This document shows, one piece after another, positions 42,534 through 52,900 of a stretch of DNA of 64,000 nucleotides. Location: positions 62,001 to 126,000 of the forward strand of contig NZ_CP012938.1 in the NCBI RefSeq assembly GCF_001314995.1, given 5' to 3'. Source of the stretch: Bacteroides ovatus. GTDB taxonomy: Bacteria; Bacteroidota; Bacteroidia; Bacteroidales; Bacteroidaceae. Under the pieces are notes generated by a model. The model searched no databases and was not told the DNA's origin. It worked only from the letters and a program-made list of their open reading frames with translations. Both the position numbers and the translations under genes were made by a program. Within the stretch, counting starts at the first letter, position 1; each line of letters begins with the position of its first letter.

Positions 42534-43925
42534 TCATGCTTTTATTTTCTTTTTGTAGGATTCGTAGCGCGACATAATATCTCGAACGAAATTGTAAGTC
42601 TCGATGCCACGGAAATATCCGTTTTTGCAGACAGGATCGTTGAAGTATTCTTGATTGCTTTTAAGCAAGATGAAGTTTTCTACATTATCTTTCCATACTA
42701 ATTTGTTTTTCCCGTATTTTTCGGCTAGTGCCATTGCGTCATATATATGTCCCAAACCGGCATTGTAAGATGCCAGAATAAAATTGAGCCGTTCCTGCTT
42801 ATCGGGAATCATGCTGAAACTCCGGTCGGTGGCAGTAATATATTTGATAGCCGCTTTCACACTTTCCTCCGGATTCTGCTCTTTGCCGGGAGGTACTCCC
42901 ATTGCACGTGCTGTGGCAGGCATTAACTGCATGAGTCCTTTGGCACCTGCCCAAGATACAGCGGTAGTGTCAAAATTGGATTCTGTATACGCTAATGATG
43001 CAAGCATACGCCAGTCCCAACCGATGTCTTTGGAATACTTTTTGAATAAATGGTCATAATGAGATATCTTTCCTTCTTTTAAGGAGAGGATAGGAGAGTG
43101 CGGCATCATTTTACTATTCTCAAAATAACGTTTCATACTGGCTGTGTAAGCAGGAGAAGTCATGTTTTCCTGATGCCATTGGGTAGCGGCGGCTGCGAGC
43201 TCGGGGCTGTCTTTTCGTACCGCCCACGAAGAACGTTGATCGAAACTGATGGACAGGCCGATATTTAAATTGGGATAATAGGTCTTATTAAGTCTGGCTA
43301 AATCATTGTCGGCCACCGTATACAGAATTTTTCCTTGCGCTACTTGCGTAATCAAGTCCTCAATAGTGATACTGTCATTGGTGACTTCATGAATCCGGAT
43401 ACCTCCTCCTAATTCACTATTCAGATTGACGAGGCGGTCATAATATTTCCCTGGTTTTACGTATATATCTTTTCCTACCAGTTCGGTTACATCTTTCAAC
43501 GGCTTCTGTTTTCCTCTTCCTTGCTGAACAATTACCTGGTGAGTAATTACATCTTCGCCACAATAAAGAAGACTGTCTTTCCACTCTTTGGTGATTGGCA
43601 GATTATAGGCAATCATGTCTCCTTCACCTGCCAATAATTTTTGGATCATTTCGTCGACGCTGTTGGCTACTTCAATCCTAAGTTTTAGTCCCAGGCTTTT
43701 GGCAAACTGTTCACTAAGTTCATATTGGAACCCCATTTCTTGTCCCCGGTAAATGAAATAGGAAGTAGAGCTATATAATGTCAATACAACGAGTTCGCCA
43801 CTATCTTTTATTTGTGGAAGATCACGCGCTGTCTCATCCATCTTGTTATGATGCTTATTCCGGCATCCGAGCATACAACAAAATAGAATAAGAAATAAAG
43901 GAATACTCAGTGTCTTGACATTCAT
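42534..43925 (-). CDS. mltF: Membrane-bound lytic transglycosylase MltF
   Basis: The 463-residue lipoprotein (lipobox CMLGCRN) has an N-terminal solute-binding-like domain (about 40-270, ELVVLTLYSSTSYFIYRG...GMQYELSEQF type) and a C-terminal SLT lysozyme-like domain (about 305-440) with catalytic Glu in AYTESNFDTTAVSWAGAKGLMQLMPATARAMG. MltF cuts peptidoglycan between MurNAc and GlcNAc to give anhydro-MurNAc; the N-domain binds muropeptide ligands in related enzymes. Full length. It follows udk by 24 bp. Confidence 0.9.
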   Translation of the reverse strand: MNVKTLSIPLFLILFCCMLGCRNKHHNKMDETARDLPQIKDSGELVVLTLYSSTSYFIYRGQEMGFQYELSEQFAKSLGLKLRIEVANSVDEMIQKLLAGEGDMIAYNLPITKEWKDSLLYCGEDVITHQVIVQQGRGKQKPLKDVTELVGKDIYVKPGKYYDRLVNLNSELGGGIRIHEVTNDSITIEDLITQVAQGKILYTVADNDLARLNKTYYPNLNIGLSISFDQRSSWAVRKDSPELAAAATQWHQENMTSPAYTASMKRYFENSKMMPHSPILSLKEGKISHYDHLFKKYSKDIGWDWRMLASLAYTESNFDTTAVSWAGAKGLMQLMPATARAMGVPPGKEQNPEESVKAAIKYITATDRSFSMIPDKQERLNFILASYNAGLGHIYDAMALAEKYGKNKLVWKDNVENFILLKSNQEYFNDPVCKNGYFRGIETYNFVRDIMSRYESYKKKIKA

Positions 43926-43949
43926 TTCTTAATTTTTAATTTTCAATTT

Positions 43950-44561
43950 TTAATTCTTAAGGTGCTTCTTGATGTACATAGTCAGTATATCAATAGCTAC
44001 CCTATTACTGCCTCCTTCCGGTACAATAAGGTCGGCATATCGTTTGCAAGGTTCGATAAATTGCAGGTGCATAGGTTTTAAAACCCGTGTATAGCGTTCC
44101 ATTACAGCTTCGGCAGTACGTCCGCGCTCAATGACATCTCTCTGAATGACACGAATCAGGCGTTCGTCGGGATCGGCATCAACAAATATTTTGAGGTCCA
44201 TCATATTGCGCAGCTTTTTATCACATAAGGCAAGGATTCCTTCAATGATAACCACCTCACGAGGTTCGATATGAATGGTTTCGGGCTGGCGCGTGCATGT
44301 GAGATAAGAATAGGTGGGCTGTTCGATACTCTTCCCTTCTTTCAGCGTCATGACATGCTTGGATAGCAGACTCCATTCAAAAGCATCCGGATGGTCAAAA
44401 TTGATATTCTGGCGTTCTTCAACCGGGACATGACTACTGTCTTTGTAGTATGAATCCTGTGGTAAGAGTACTACTTCTCCTGCGGGGAGGCTTTCTATAA
44501 TTTTCCGTACGACGGTGGTCTTTCCGGAGCCCGTTCCGCCTGCTATTCCTATAATTAACAT
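43950..44561 (-). CDS. udk: Uridine/cytidine kinase Udk
   Basis: Start set at the ATG at 44561 (MLIIGIAGG), preceded by AAAGAG, giving 203 residues; the longer frame from 44681 overlaps the divergent gene and adds no conserved sequence. P-loop GGTGSGKTT (about 8-16), YYKDSSHVPVEERQNINFDHPDAFEW, DPDERLIRVIQRD and the lid ERGRTAEAVMERY are typical. The enzyme phosphorylates uridine and cytidine in pyrimidine salvage. Confidence 0.93.
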   Translation of the reverse strand: MLIIGIAGGTGSGKTTVVRKIIESLPAGEVVLLPQDSYYKDSSHVPVEERQNINFDHPDAFEWSLLSKHVMTLKEGKSIEQPTYSYLTCTRQPETIHIEPREVVIIEGILALCDKKLRNMMDLKIFVDADPDERLIRVIQRDVIERGRTAEAVMERYTRVLKPMHLQFIEPCKRYADLIVPEGGSNRVAIDILTMYIKKHLKN

Positions 44562-44592
44562 CTCTTTAAATGTATATTTGAACCAAATAGAG

Positions 44593-44600
44593 TATTTTTG
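44593..44600 (+). promoter_or_regulatory. -7 box TATTTTTG for the Dabb gene
   Basis: Matches TAnnTTTG, 69 bp before the ATG at 44670; interleaved with a divergent box at 44635-44642. Confidence 0.45.
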
Positions 44601-44634
44601 CATTACTATTAATGTGGTAAACGCATTAACAAGA

Positions 44635-44642
44635 CAAATATA
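44635..44642 (-). promoter_or_regulatory. -7 box TATATTTG for udk-mltF
   Basis: TATATTTG reads 44642 to 44635 on the minus strand, 73 bp before the udk ATG. Confidence 0.45.
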
Positions 44643-44669
44643 GAAACAATTCATTAAAATAACAACGTA

Positions 44670-44969
44670 ATGGTAAAACACATTGTATTATTTAAGTTAA
44701 AAGACGAAGTTCCTGCTGAAGAGAAACTGGAAGTCATGACTAAATTCAAGGAAGCGATAGAAGCTCTTCCTGCTAAAATTTCTGTAATTCGCAAAGTGGA
44801 GGTCGGATTGAATATGAATCCTGGTGAAACATGGAATATTGCGCTTTACAGTGAGTTTGATACACTAGAAGATGTTAAATTCTACGCAACACATCCCGAT
44901 CACGTAGCTGCCGGAAAGATTCTGGCTGAAACGAAGGAGAGTCGTGCGTGCGTAGACTATGAATTATAA
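44670..44969 (+). CDS. Dabb (stress-responsive alpha/beta-barrel) family protein
   Basis: A 99-residue ferredoxin-like fold protein with the Dabb pattern MVKHIVLFKLKD...EAIEALPAKISVIRKVEVGLNMNP...YSEFDTLEDVKFYATHPDHVAAG. It lacks a signal and is cytosolic. Such proteins dimerise; reactions are unknown for most. It is 15 bp before dsbD on the same strand. Confidence 0.85.
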   Translation: MVKHIVLFKLKDEVPAEEKLEVMTKFKEAIEALPAKISVIRKVEVGLNMNPGETWNIALYSEFDTLEDVKFYATHPDHVAAGKILAETKESRACVDYEL

Positions 44970-44984
44970 ACCCCAAAAATAAAG

Positions 44985-47042
44985 ATGAGAAAAATAATTT
45001 CTTTCCTGCTTTTAAGCTTTGTTGTATATGCATTGCAAGCGCAGATCAAAGATCCGGTAAAGTTTAAAACAGAGCTGACAGCTCTCTCCGATACGGAGGC
45101 AGAGGTGGTGTTTACAGCTACCATGGATAAAGGTTGGCATGTTTATTCTACCGATCTGGGAGATGGCGGCCCTATTTCCGCAACATTCAATGTTGATAAT
45201 AAATCGGGTGTCGAGCTTGTAGGCAAACTGAAGCCTGTAGGCAAAGAAGTATCTACTTTCGATAAATTGTTCGAAATGAAGGTACGCTATTTCGAGAATA
45301 CAGCAAAGTTTGTGCAGAAAGTAAAATTCACGGGTGGAGCTTACGCAATCGAAGGTTATCTGGAATATGGAGCTTGTGATGACGAGAGTTGTCTGCCTCC
45401 TACTCAGGTGCCGTTTAAGTATTCCGGAGTAGCAAAAGCCGGAAATGCCGCTGCAACAAAAACAGAGCAACCGGAACAAAAGGTAGTGGATAAGCAAAAA
45501 GAAGAACCCGTTCCTGCTGTTACGAAAGATTCTTCTGCGATGATGGAACTGGTGCCTGCAACTACAACCGAAGTTGCTACGGATATTCAGCCTGCTGTTG
45601 CATCGGGTGATCTTTGGAAACCGGTAATCAGTGATTTACAAGCTTTAGGAGAAGAACATGGTCAGGAAGATATGTCCTGGATATATATTTTCATTACTGG
45701 TTTTCTGGGTGGATTATTGGCATTGTTTACCCCTTGTGTATGGCCGATTATTCCGATGACAGTCAGTTTCTTCTTAAAACGTAGTAAAGACAAAAAGAAA
45801 GGAATTCGTGATGCGTGGACATACGGTGCATCTATTGTAGTGATTTATGTGGCATTGGGCTTGGCTATTACTTTGATTTTCGGAGCCAGTGCATTAAACG
45901 CTTTATCTACCAATGCTATTTTCAACATTCTCTTCTTCCTGATGCTGGTGATTTTTGCTGCTTCATTCTTTGGAGCGTTTGAAATCAGGCTGCCGTCGAA
46001 GTGGGGAAATGCAGTAGATAGCAAAGCTGAATCTACGACCGGATTGCTAAGTATTTTCCTGATGGCTTTCACGCTTTCATTGGTATCTTTCTCTTGTACA
46101 GGTCCGATTATCGGCTTCTTGCTGGTACAGGTATCTACAACAGGAAGCGTAGTTGCTCCGGCAATCGGTATGTTAGGATTTGCCATCGCTTTGGCATTGC
46201 CGTTCACACTCTTCGCCCTGTTCCCGTCTTGGCTGAAATCGATGCCAAAATCCGGCGGATGGATGAATGTTATCAAGGTTACGCTGGGTTTCCTCGAATT
46301 AGCATTTGCACTTAAATTCTTGTCAGTTGCTGATTTGGCTTATGGTTGGAGATTGCTTGACCGCGAAACATTCCTGGCTTTATGGATTGTCATCTTTGCT
46401 TTGCTTGGATTCTACCTGTTGGGCAAGATCAAATTCCCGCACGATGACGATGATAATAAGGTGGGAGTAACCCGCTTCTTTATGGCGTTAATCTCTTTAG
46501 CATTTGCCGTATATATGGTTCCCGGTTTGTGGGGAGCACCATTGAAAGCCGTATCTGCATTTGCTCCGCCTATGCAGACGCAAGATTTCAATCTGCATAA
46601 GAATGATGTACACGCGAAATTCGATGACTATGATTTAGGAATGGAATATGCCCGTCTGAACGGAAAACCGGTTATGCTCGACTTTACCGGATATGGTTGC
46701 GTAAACTGCCGTAAGATGGAAGCAGCGGTATGGACTGACCCGAAAGTGAGTGATTTGATTAATAACGACTACGTATTGATTACACTTTATGTAGATAATA
46801 AAACTCCGTTGACTGAACCTGTGAAGATTATCGAAAACGGTACAGAACGTACTTTGCGTACTGTCGGTGATAAATGGAGCTATCTGCAACGTGTGAAATT
46901 CGGAGCTAATGCCCAGCCTTTCTATGTATTGCTGGACAATCAGGGTAAACCGTTGAATAAGTCGTATGCTTATAACGAAGATATTCCTAAGTATATTGAA
47001 TTCTTACAGACCGGATTGGAGAATTATAAGAAAGGAAAATAA
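44985..47042 (+). CDS. dsbD: Thiol:disulfide interchange protein DsbD
   Basis: A 685-residue inner-membrane electron carrier in three parts. The N-terminal periplasmic domain has EYGACDDESCLPP (Cys131, Cys136). The central membrane domain (about 225-545, eight segments) holds FTPCVWPIIPM and SFSCTGPIIG, the redox Cys. The C-terminal thioredoxin domain (about 560-685) has FTGYGCVNCRKME. Electrons pass from cytosolic thioredoxin to periplasmic disulfides. TlpA-like proteins such as that at 4880 are plausible acceptors; that is inference. Confidence 0.92.
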   Translation: MRKIISFLLLSFVVYALQAQIKDPVKFKTELTALSDTEAEVVFTATMDKGWHVYSTDLGDGGPISATFNVDNKSGVELVGKLKPVGKEVSTFDKLFEMKVRYFENTAKFVQKVKFTGGAYAIEGYLEYGACDDESCLPPTQVPFKYSGVAKAGNAAATKTEQPEQKVVDKQKEEPVPAVTKDSSAMMELVPATTTEVATDIQPAVASGDLWKPVISDLQALGEEHGQEDMSWIYIFITGFLGGLLALFTPCVWPIIPMTVSFFLKRSKDKKKGIRDAWTYGASIVVIYVALGLAITLIFGASALNALSTNAIFNILFFLMLVIFAASFFGAFEIRLPSKWGNAVDSKAESTTGLLSIFLMAFTLSLVSFSCTGPIIGFLLVQVSTTGSVVAPAIGMLGFAIALALPFTLFALFPSWLKSMPKSGGWMNVIKVTLGFLELAFALKFLSVADLAYGWRLLDRETFLALWIVIFALLGFYLLGKIKFPHDDDDNKVGVTRFFMALISLAFAVYMVPGLWGAPLKAVSAFAPPMQTQDFNLHKNDVHAKFDDYDLGMEYARLNGKPVMLDFTGYGCVNCRKMEAAVWTDPKVSDLINNDYVLITLYVDNKTPLTEPVKIIENGTERTLRTVGDKWSYLQRVKFGANAQPFYVLLDNQGKPLNKSYAYNEDIPKYIEFLQTGLENYKKGK

Positions 47043-47080
47043 CGATTTCTCCGATAATGACCAATCTTGGACAATGAATA

Positions 47081-47117
47081 AAAAAGCGGTTTCATCTTTT
47101 CGATGAGGCCGCTTTTT
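47081..47117. terminator. Bidirectional terminator between dsbD and pirin
   Basis: A 16-bp stem with two G-U pairs (47081-47096 with 47102-47117, AAAAAGCGG/CCGCTTTTT at the base), convergent genes either side. Confidence 0.85.
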
Positions 47118-47147
47118 GAATAGAATAAATTGAAATTTTAGCGAAAA

Positions 47148-47852
47148 TTACATGGGTACTTCTATTAATAGAAGTTGGGTTCCTTTTAATATATGTATCG
47201 GGAATTCTTTTGTATCCCAAACACCGATACCATCACGTTTGGACAGCCGTTCTTCCGCCACTGTGATTTCTCCTTCAAGTACGAAGATATATACTCCGTT
47301 ACCTTCCTGATGCATCTTATATTCGATTGTTTTTTCCGTATCGAAACTTCCCATAGAGAACCATGCATCTTGTTTGATAGAAGCTGGAGTCTTCCCGTTC
47401 GGAGACAGGATTAGCGCCAGTTCATTTGGTTTCAGGAGCGGACGAATATCGAAGTTGTTATACTCCGGTTTGGTGTTTTCAACTCGTGGAAATACCCATA
47501 TCTGCAGGAATTCCAGTTGTTCTTTATCACTGCCATTGTATTCACTGTGATAAATGCCGCTGCCTGTACTCATAACCTGAATATCACCCGGAGTGATGGT
47601 TTTTGTGTTTTGTACACTGTCACCATGTTTCAGGTAACCTTTCAGAGGGATGGAAATCACTTCCATATTTTTATGCGGATGTGTATCGAATCCCATAGAC
47701 GGGTCTACACTGTCATCGTTCAGCACTCGTAATGCTCCGAAATGAATTCTTTCCGGATTATAATAGTTGGCAAAACTGAATGTGTGATGGGTCTTGAGCC
47801 AGCCGTGATTGAAATAGCCTCTTGATGAAGCTCTGTCGATTACTTTTTTCAT
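47148..47852 (-). CDS. Pirin-family bicupin protein
   Basis: A 234-residue cytosolic protein with the N-terminal cupin metal site FDTHPHKNMEVIS (His, His, Glu) and SGIYHSEYN. Segments YYNPERIHFGALRVLNDDSV and SVQNTKTITPGDIQVMSTGSG are typical of pirins such as YhhW. Bacterial pirins can have quercetinase activity; the role in Bacteroides is unknown. Confidence 0.88.
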   Translation of the reverse strand: MKKVIDRASSRGYFNHGWLKTHHTFSFANYYNPERIHFGALRVLNDDSVDPSMGFDTHPHKNMEVISIPLKGYLKHGDSVQNTKTITPGDIQVMSTGSGIYHSEYNGSDKEQLEFLQIWVFPRVENTKPEYNNFDIRPLLKPNELALILSPNGKTPASIKQDAWFSMGSFDTEKTIEYKMHQEGNGVYIFVLEGEITVAEERLSKRDGIGVWDTKEFPIHILKGTQLLLIEVPM

Positions 47853-48019
47853 AATCTTCCTTTCTTTTTTAATAGAACTTTGGTGTGCGTCTTATTTGCA
47901 CTTTACTATTACTAATAACAATGGAAAGGTAGATAAAGTTCTTAACGGGAGATTTAATAAGAAGGGAGCTTTATTTTTTTATTTCAGAAAAAATACATAC
48001 GTTTGTAACATCATAACAA

Positions 48020-48027
48020 TACCTTTG
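48020..48027 (+). promoter_or_regulatory. -7 box TACCTTTG upstream of the sigma factor
   Basis: Overlaps the GTG at 48027, which is therefore unlikely to be the start codon; the ATG at 48048 is used here. Confidence 0.55.
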
Positions 48028-48047
48028 TGGCCAAAAATAAAGAAAGT

Positions 48048-48650
48048 ATGTACGCAACAGACACTCTAATGGATGAACGGGAAGTGGTTCTCCGTCTGAT
48101 AGACGGAGATGAAGAGGCCTTTTGCGAACTTTATGCCGCTTATAAGAATCGTTTGCTCTACTTCGCCCTGAAATTCGTCAAGTCGCATGAATTTGCGGAG
48201 GATATATTTCAGGATGCGTTTACGGTAGTTTGGCAAACCCGTCGTTTCATCAATCCCGAAGCCTCTTTTTCTTCCTATCTTTATACTATTGTACGTAATC
48301 GTATTTTGAATCAGTTGCGGGATATGGCTAATGAAGATCAGCTGAAAGAGCAGATTCTTTCTCAAGCGATCGATTCAGCGAACGAAACGAATAATCATAT
48401 TCTGCTCAATGATTTGAAAGAGATTATTGCCCGTGCATTGGAGCAATTAACGCCCCGCCAGCGTGAGGTATTTAAAATGAGCCGTGAACTACAGATGTCT
48501 CATAAAGAAATAGCCGAAGCATTGGGCGTTTCAGTTCATACAGTGCAAGAACATATTTCTCTTTCTCTAAAAGTGATTCGTTCCTATTTGACTAAATATT
48601 CAAGTACATCAGCCGATGTACTTTTGATTCTATTGTGCTTGAATTTATAA
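48048..48650 (+). CDS. ECF sigma-70 factor
   Basis: Start set at the ATG at 48048 (MYATDTLMDE), about 200 residues. Sigma region 2 (about 20-90): AFCELYAAYKNRLLYFALKFV...EDIFQDAFTVVWQTRRFI. Region 4 (about 125-185): LEQLTPRQREVFKMSRELQMSHKEIAEALGVSVHTVQEHISLSL. It belongs to the Bacteroides RNA-polymerase ECF group that is paired with FecR anti-sigma and a SusC with STN domain. Those follow in order, so it probably activates the SusC operon after ligand binding at the outer membrane. Confidence 0.9.
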   Translation: MYATDTLMDEREVVLRLIDGDEEAFCELYAAYKNRLLYFALKFVKSHEFAEDIFQDAFTVVWQTRRFINPEASFSSYLYTIVRNRILNQLRDMANEDQLKEQILSQAIDSANETNNHILLNDLKEIIARALEQLTPRQREVFKMSRELQMSHKEIAEALGVSVHTVQEHISLSLKVIRSYLTKYSSTSADVLLILLCLNL

Positions 48651-48736
48651 TAAATGTTAATCACACCCTAGCTCTTTCTTACTTTTGTGTATTACTTATA
48701 CAAAGGGAAGGAAATTAATATCCTTATATTGAATAT

Positions 48737-49726
48737 ATGATGAAAGATACTAAAACAGAAAAAGATAAATTGCATCGTTACCTGGATGATCTTTATACCC
48801 GGGATGATGCTTCACAGTTGTTGCAAAGTATTAAGGATTCAGAAAACCAAGATATATTGAACGAACTGGCAGCAGAGGTTTGGGAAGAATCCGGGAACCT
48901 GCAACCTGGTAATGATTTGGAGCGGGAAAAATATAAGAGAGAGGCACGCCAATTACTGAAGCGTATTGAACACAAAAAACGTACATGGTTCCGCCGGGCT
49001 TCTGTGGTGGCAGTCAGTACAGCGGCTGTAATAGCCATTATCATAGGGAGTGTCAACTTTTTCCGGTATATGAATGAACAACAGGTCACATTGGCTGAAA
49101 TTACCACTTCCTTTGGTGAGAAAAGACAAGTGACTTTGCCGGACGGGACTCTTTTGGTTCTGAACTCTTGTTCGCAAGTGCGTTATCCGGATCGTTTTGT
49201 TGGAGATCTCCGTGAAGTGGAACTTGAAGGAGAGGGATATTTCCGTGTTGCCCGTAATGAAAAGATGCCATTTGTTGTGAGGACGAAGCGACTGGATGTT
49301 CAGGTGTTAGGTACCCGGTTTGATGTAAAATCCTATTCAACAGATGAAATAGTGTCTGTGAGTGTGGAGAGTGGTAAGGTGCAGGTCGATTTGCCGGAAG
49401 CGATGATGAGGTTGACTGCTAAAGAACAGGTGCTTATCAATACTGTTTCCGGAGAATATAGTAAGAAAACAGAGGATAGGGGAGTGGCTGTCTGGATGAA
49501 AGGTGGGTTACGCTTTTACAGTACACCTATCCGCGATGTGGCAAAAGAACTGGAACGGGTATATAATTGCCGGATTACTTTTGCTCCCGGTCAGGATTTC
49601 AACAACTTGATTACCGGCGAACATGATAACAAGAGTCTGGAAGCGGTACTTAAATCCATTGAATTTATCAGCGGTGATATCAAATATAAGAAAGAGGGCA
49701 TCAATGTACTTCTTTATAAAGAATGA
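48737..49726 (+). CDS. FecR-type anti-sigma factor
   Basis: A 329-residue inner-membrane protein. Residues 1-85 are the cytosolic anti-sigma part; a membrane helix lies at about 88-108 (ASVVAVSTAAVIAIIIGSVNFF). The periplasmic FecR domain (about 120-215) reads FGEKRQVTLPDGTLLVLNSCSQVRYP...VELEGEGYFRVARNEKMPFVV, then a C-terminal DUF4974-like domain (about 255-329, GGLRFYSTPIRDVAKELERVYN). It receives the signal from the STN domain of the SusC protein and releases the sigma factor. It is 86 bp after the sigma gene. Confidence 0.92.
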   Translation: MMKDTKTEKDKLHRYLDDLYTRDDASQLLQSIKDSENQDILNELAAEVWEESGNLQPGNDLEREKYKREARQLLKRIEHKKRTWFRRASVVAVSTAAVIAIIIGSVNFFRYMNEQQVTLAEITTSFGEKRQVTLPDGTLLVLNSCSQVRYPDRFVGDLREVELEGEGYFRVARNEKMPFVVRTKRLDVQVLGTRFDVKSYSTDEIVSVSVESGKVQVDLPEAMMRLTAKEQVLINTVSGEYSKKTEDRGVAVWMKGGLRFYSTPIRDVAKELERVYNCRITFAPGQDFNNLITGEHDNKSLEAVLKSIEFISGDIKYKKEGINVLLYKE

Positions 49727-49934
49727 GATGAATAATAGATAATGTTCAACCTTTTAAAAAATAATAGATGAAAACAGCTCCTTCATGAACCTCCCCAAAA
49801 TGATAGAAGCACTCCAAAGGAATGCCTCTATCCGCAATCCGGACGGATATTCATAAGCTTCGACCCAAATGAATAACGTATCGCGCATTGCTTGTTTTTA
49901 ATAACTTTAGTCAATTACTAAAACGCACAAATTT

Positions 49935-52900
49935 ATGAATAATCTTCTTATTTGTAAAGGGATAAGTAAAAATAGCTGTTCGTTTTTAGCTTTTTTACTA
50001 TTCACCTTCATTTTAATAGCTCCGGCTGCTGCTCAGACATTGAAAGAGCATGATATTACGCTTCGTGTGCAAAACGAGCCGGTAGAGAGTGTTTTCAATA
50101 AAATCAGCAAACAGACTAATTTTAAGTTTCTCTATGATCAGGAGACGGTGAACAAGGCTCCGAGAGTTTCTTTCGACATTAAAAATGCTTCATTAAAACA
50201 GATTCTGGGAGAAATTACTTCCCAGGCCAAGCTTTATTTCAATAGGACCGATCATACAATTGCTGTCAGCAAACAGCCGCTTAAGAAAGAAGAAACTGCT
50301 CAACGTGCACGCACTATCCAGGGAATAGTTGCAGATGATAAAGGAGAACCGGTGATTGGTGCCAGTGTGCAGATTAAGGGAGAAGGCAGTGGTACGATTA
50401 CCGATATTGACGGACGTTATTCATTAATGAATGTACCGGAGTCTGCAACATTGACTATTTCTTATATTGGATATAAAACGGTAAATATCTCTGCAAAGGA
50501 TAAAAATACGGCGAAAATCACGTTGGTAGAAGATAGTAAGATGATTGATGAGGTAGTAGTGGTGGGATATGGAGTTCAGAGAAAAAGAGACGTCTCTACT
50601 TCTATTTCTTCCGTGAAAGCTGAACAAATTGCGGATGTTTCTGCTTCAGACTTTCGTCAGGCGTTGGCAGGTAAGATGCCGGGGGTACAGGTTACACAGC
50701 CAAGTGGTGATCCGGAGGGAAGTGTAAGTATCCGTGTTCGTGGTATCAGTACGGTTAATGCCGGTAGTGATCCTCTTTATATTATTGATGGCGTGCCGGT
50801 GGAACGTGGATTTGCCAATCTGAATAATAATGATGTCGAATCTGTGGAAGTTTTGAAAGATGCTTCGTCGGCAGCTATTTATGGTAGTCGCGGTTCCAAC
50901 GGTGTAATTATTATCACGACCAAGCAGGGACAGTCGGAAAAGATGAAAGTGCAGTATGATGGATATTATGGTATCCAGAGTGTTTCGAAGAAACTTTCAA
51001 TGATGAATGCATATCAGTTTGCCGAATTTGCAAAGGATGGTCATGACAACGCTTATCTGGATGCTAATCCCGGAGGTTCACCGGATGACCCGAATGGAAT
51101 GCGCCCGAATTCATGGGAACGTATTCCTACCGAACTCTTTCCCTATCTGAATGGTGATAAGGGGTTGACGGATACGGATTGGCAAGATGCTATTTTTCGT
51201 ACTGCTGCTACTACCAGCCACAATGTTTCTATTTCCGGCAGAGGAAAGACAGTCGGCTATTTCATTTCAGCCAACTATTATGATAAAGAAGGTATTATAA
51301 TTAATTCCGACTTTAAGAAATATAGTATGCGTATGAATTTGGACGGGAAATATAAAAGACTGAAATTCGGTCTGAATTTCTCTCCTTCCTATTCTACTTC
51401 CAATCGGGTAGATGCTTCCGGATCTAATGGTATTGTGCAATCGGCATTGATGATGCCTCCGGTATGGCCGGTGTATAATGCGGATGGCAGCTATAATTAT
51501 CAGGGAAATGGCTATTGGAGAATTGGGAATGACTATCAGCATAATGCCGTATTGAACCCGGTAGCCATGGCAAACTTACAATCGGATGTCGTAGACCGTA
51601 TGGCGATTGTCGGAAAAGTTTTTGCTGAATTGGAGTTGTATAAGGGGCTTACTTATAACATTTCTTTTGGTGGCGATTATTATGGTTCGCATAATGACCA
51701 ATATCGTTCTTCGGAACTTCCTTTATTGGGACAAAAGTATTATGATGTAAAGTCAAATCCGACAGCCTACAGTTCATCAGGTTTTTATTTCAACTGGTTG
51801 GTGGAGAATAAAATCAATTATAACACAACGATTAAAGATGCTCATTCTATCAATGTGGTCTTAGTACAGTCGGCTCAAAAAGAGACATATAAAGGAGATA
51901 ATGTGACGGCGACCGATTTCCCGAACGACTATATACAAACAATTTCCGGAGGTACGGTGACGAAAGGTGCATCTGATAAAACCCAATGGACGATTGCTTC
52001 TTATCTGGCGCGTATGCAGTATAGCTATAAAGGTAAATATATGGCTTCGGCAGCTATTCGTGCAGACGGTTCTTCCCGTTTTGGCAAGAATAACCGGTGG
52101 GGATATTTTCCTTCAGCTTCTTTGGCGTGGAGAATAAGCGGAGAAGACTTCTTTATGAAGGCTAAGTGTCTGTCGTTTGTTGATGATTTGAAGTTAAGAG
52201 CGAGTTATGGAGTGACCGGTAACTTCCAGATTGGCAATTATGATCATTTGTCTCTGATGGCTTCCGATAACTATATACTCGGTACAGGCAATGGGCAGTT
52301 GGTGAATGGATATAAACCTAGTACCATAAAGAATGAGGATTTGAGTTGGGAAAAGAATGCGATGGTGAATGTGGGTGTTGATTTGCAGATGTTCAAAGGA
52401 TTGCTGGGATTAACTGTGGATTATTATAATACCAATACCTCTAATATGTTGTTGAATGTACCAGTTCCCCACCTGACCGGATATAGCACTGCATTGATGA
52501 ATATCGGTAAAGTGAATAATAGGGGATGGGAAGTTGCTTTGACCTCACAGAAGAATATAACTAAAGATTTCGGTTATTCGTTTAATGCTAATTATGCCAC
52601 TAATACGAACGAAGTGAAGGCACTCGGTCCGGGTAATGCTCCTATCATATCTACCGGTAGCGTAGATCATGCTTATTACATAACGAAAGTCGGTGAACCC
52701 ATCGGATGTTATTATCTGTTGGTGCAGGATGGAATTTTCTCCAATGAAGAAGAATTAAAAAAGTATCCTCATTTCAGCAATACCCAGCCGGGAGATTTCC
52801 GCTTTGTGGATGTAGACGGGGATGGAGTGATGGATTTGGATAAAGATCGTACAATCGTGGGTAACTATATGCCCGATTTTACCTATGGGTTTGGTGGTAA

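Noticed and set aside
48027..48047. GTG start of the sigma factor at 48027
   Set aside because: The codon overlaps the -7 box TACCTTTG, so transcription would begin downstream.
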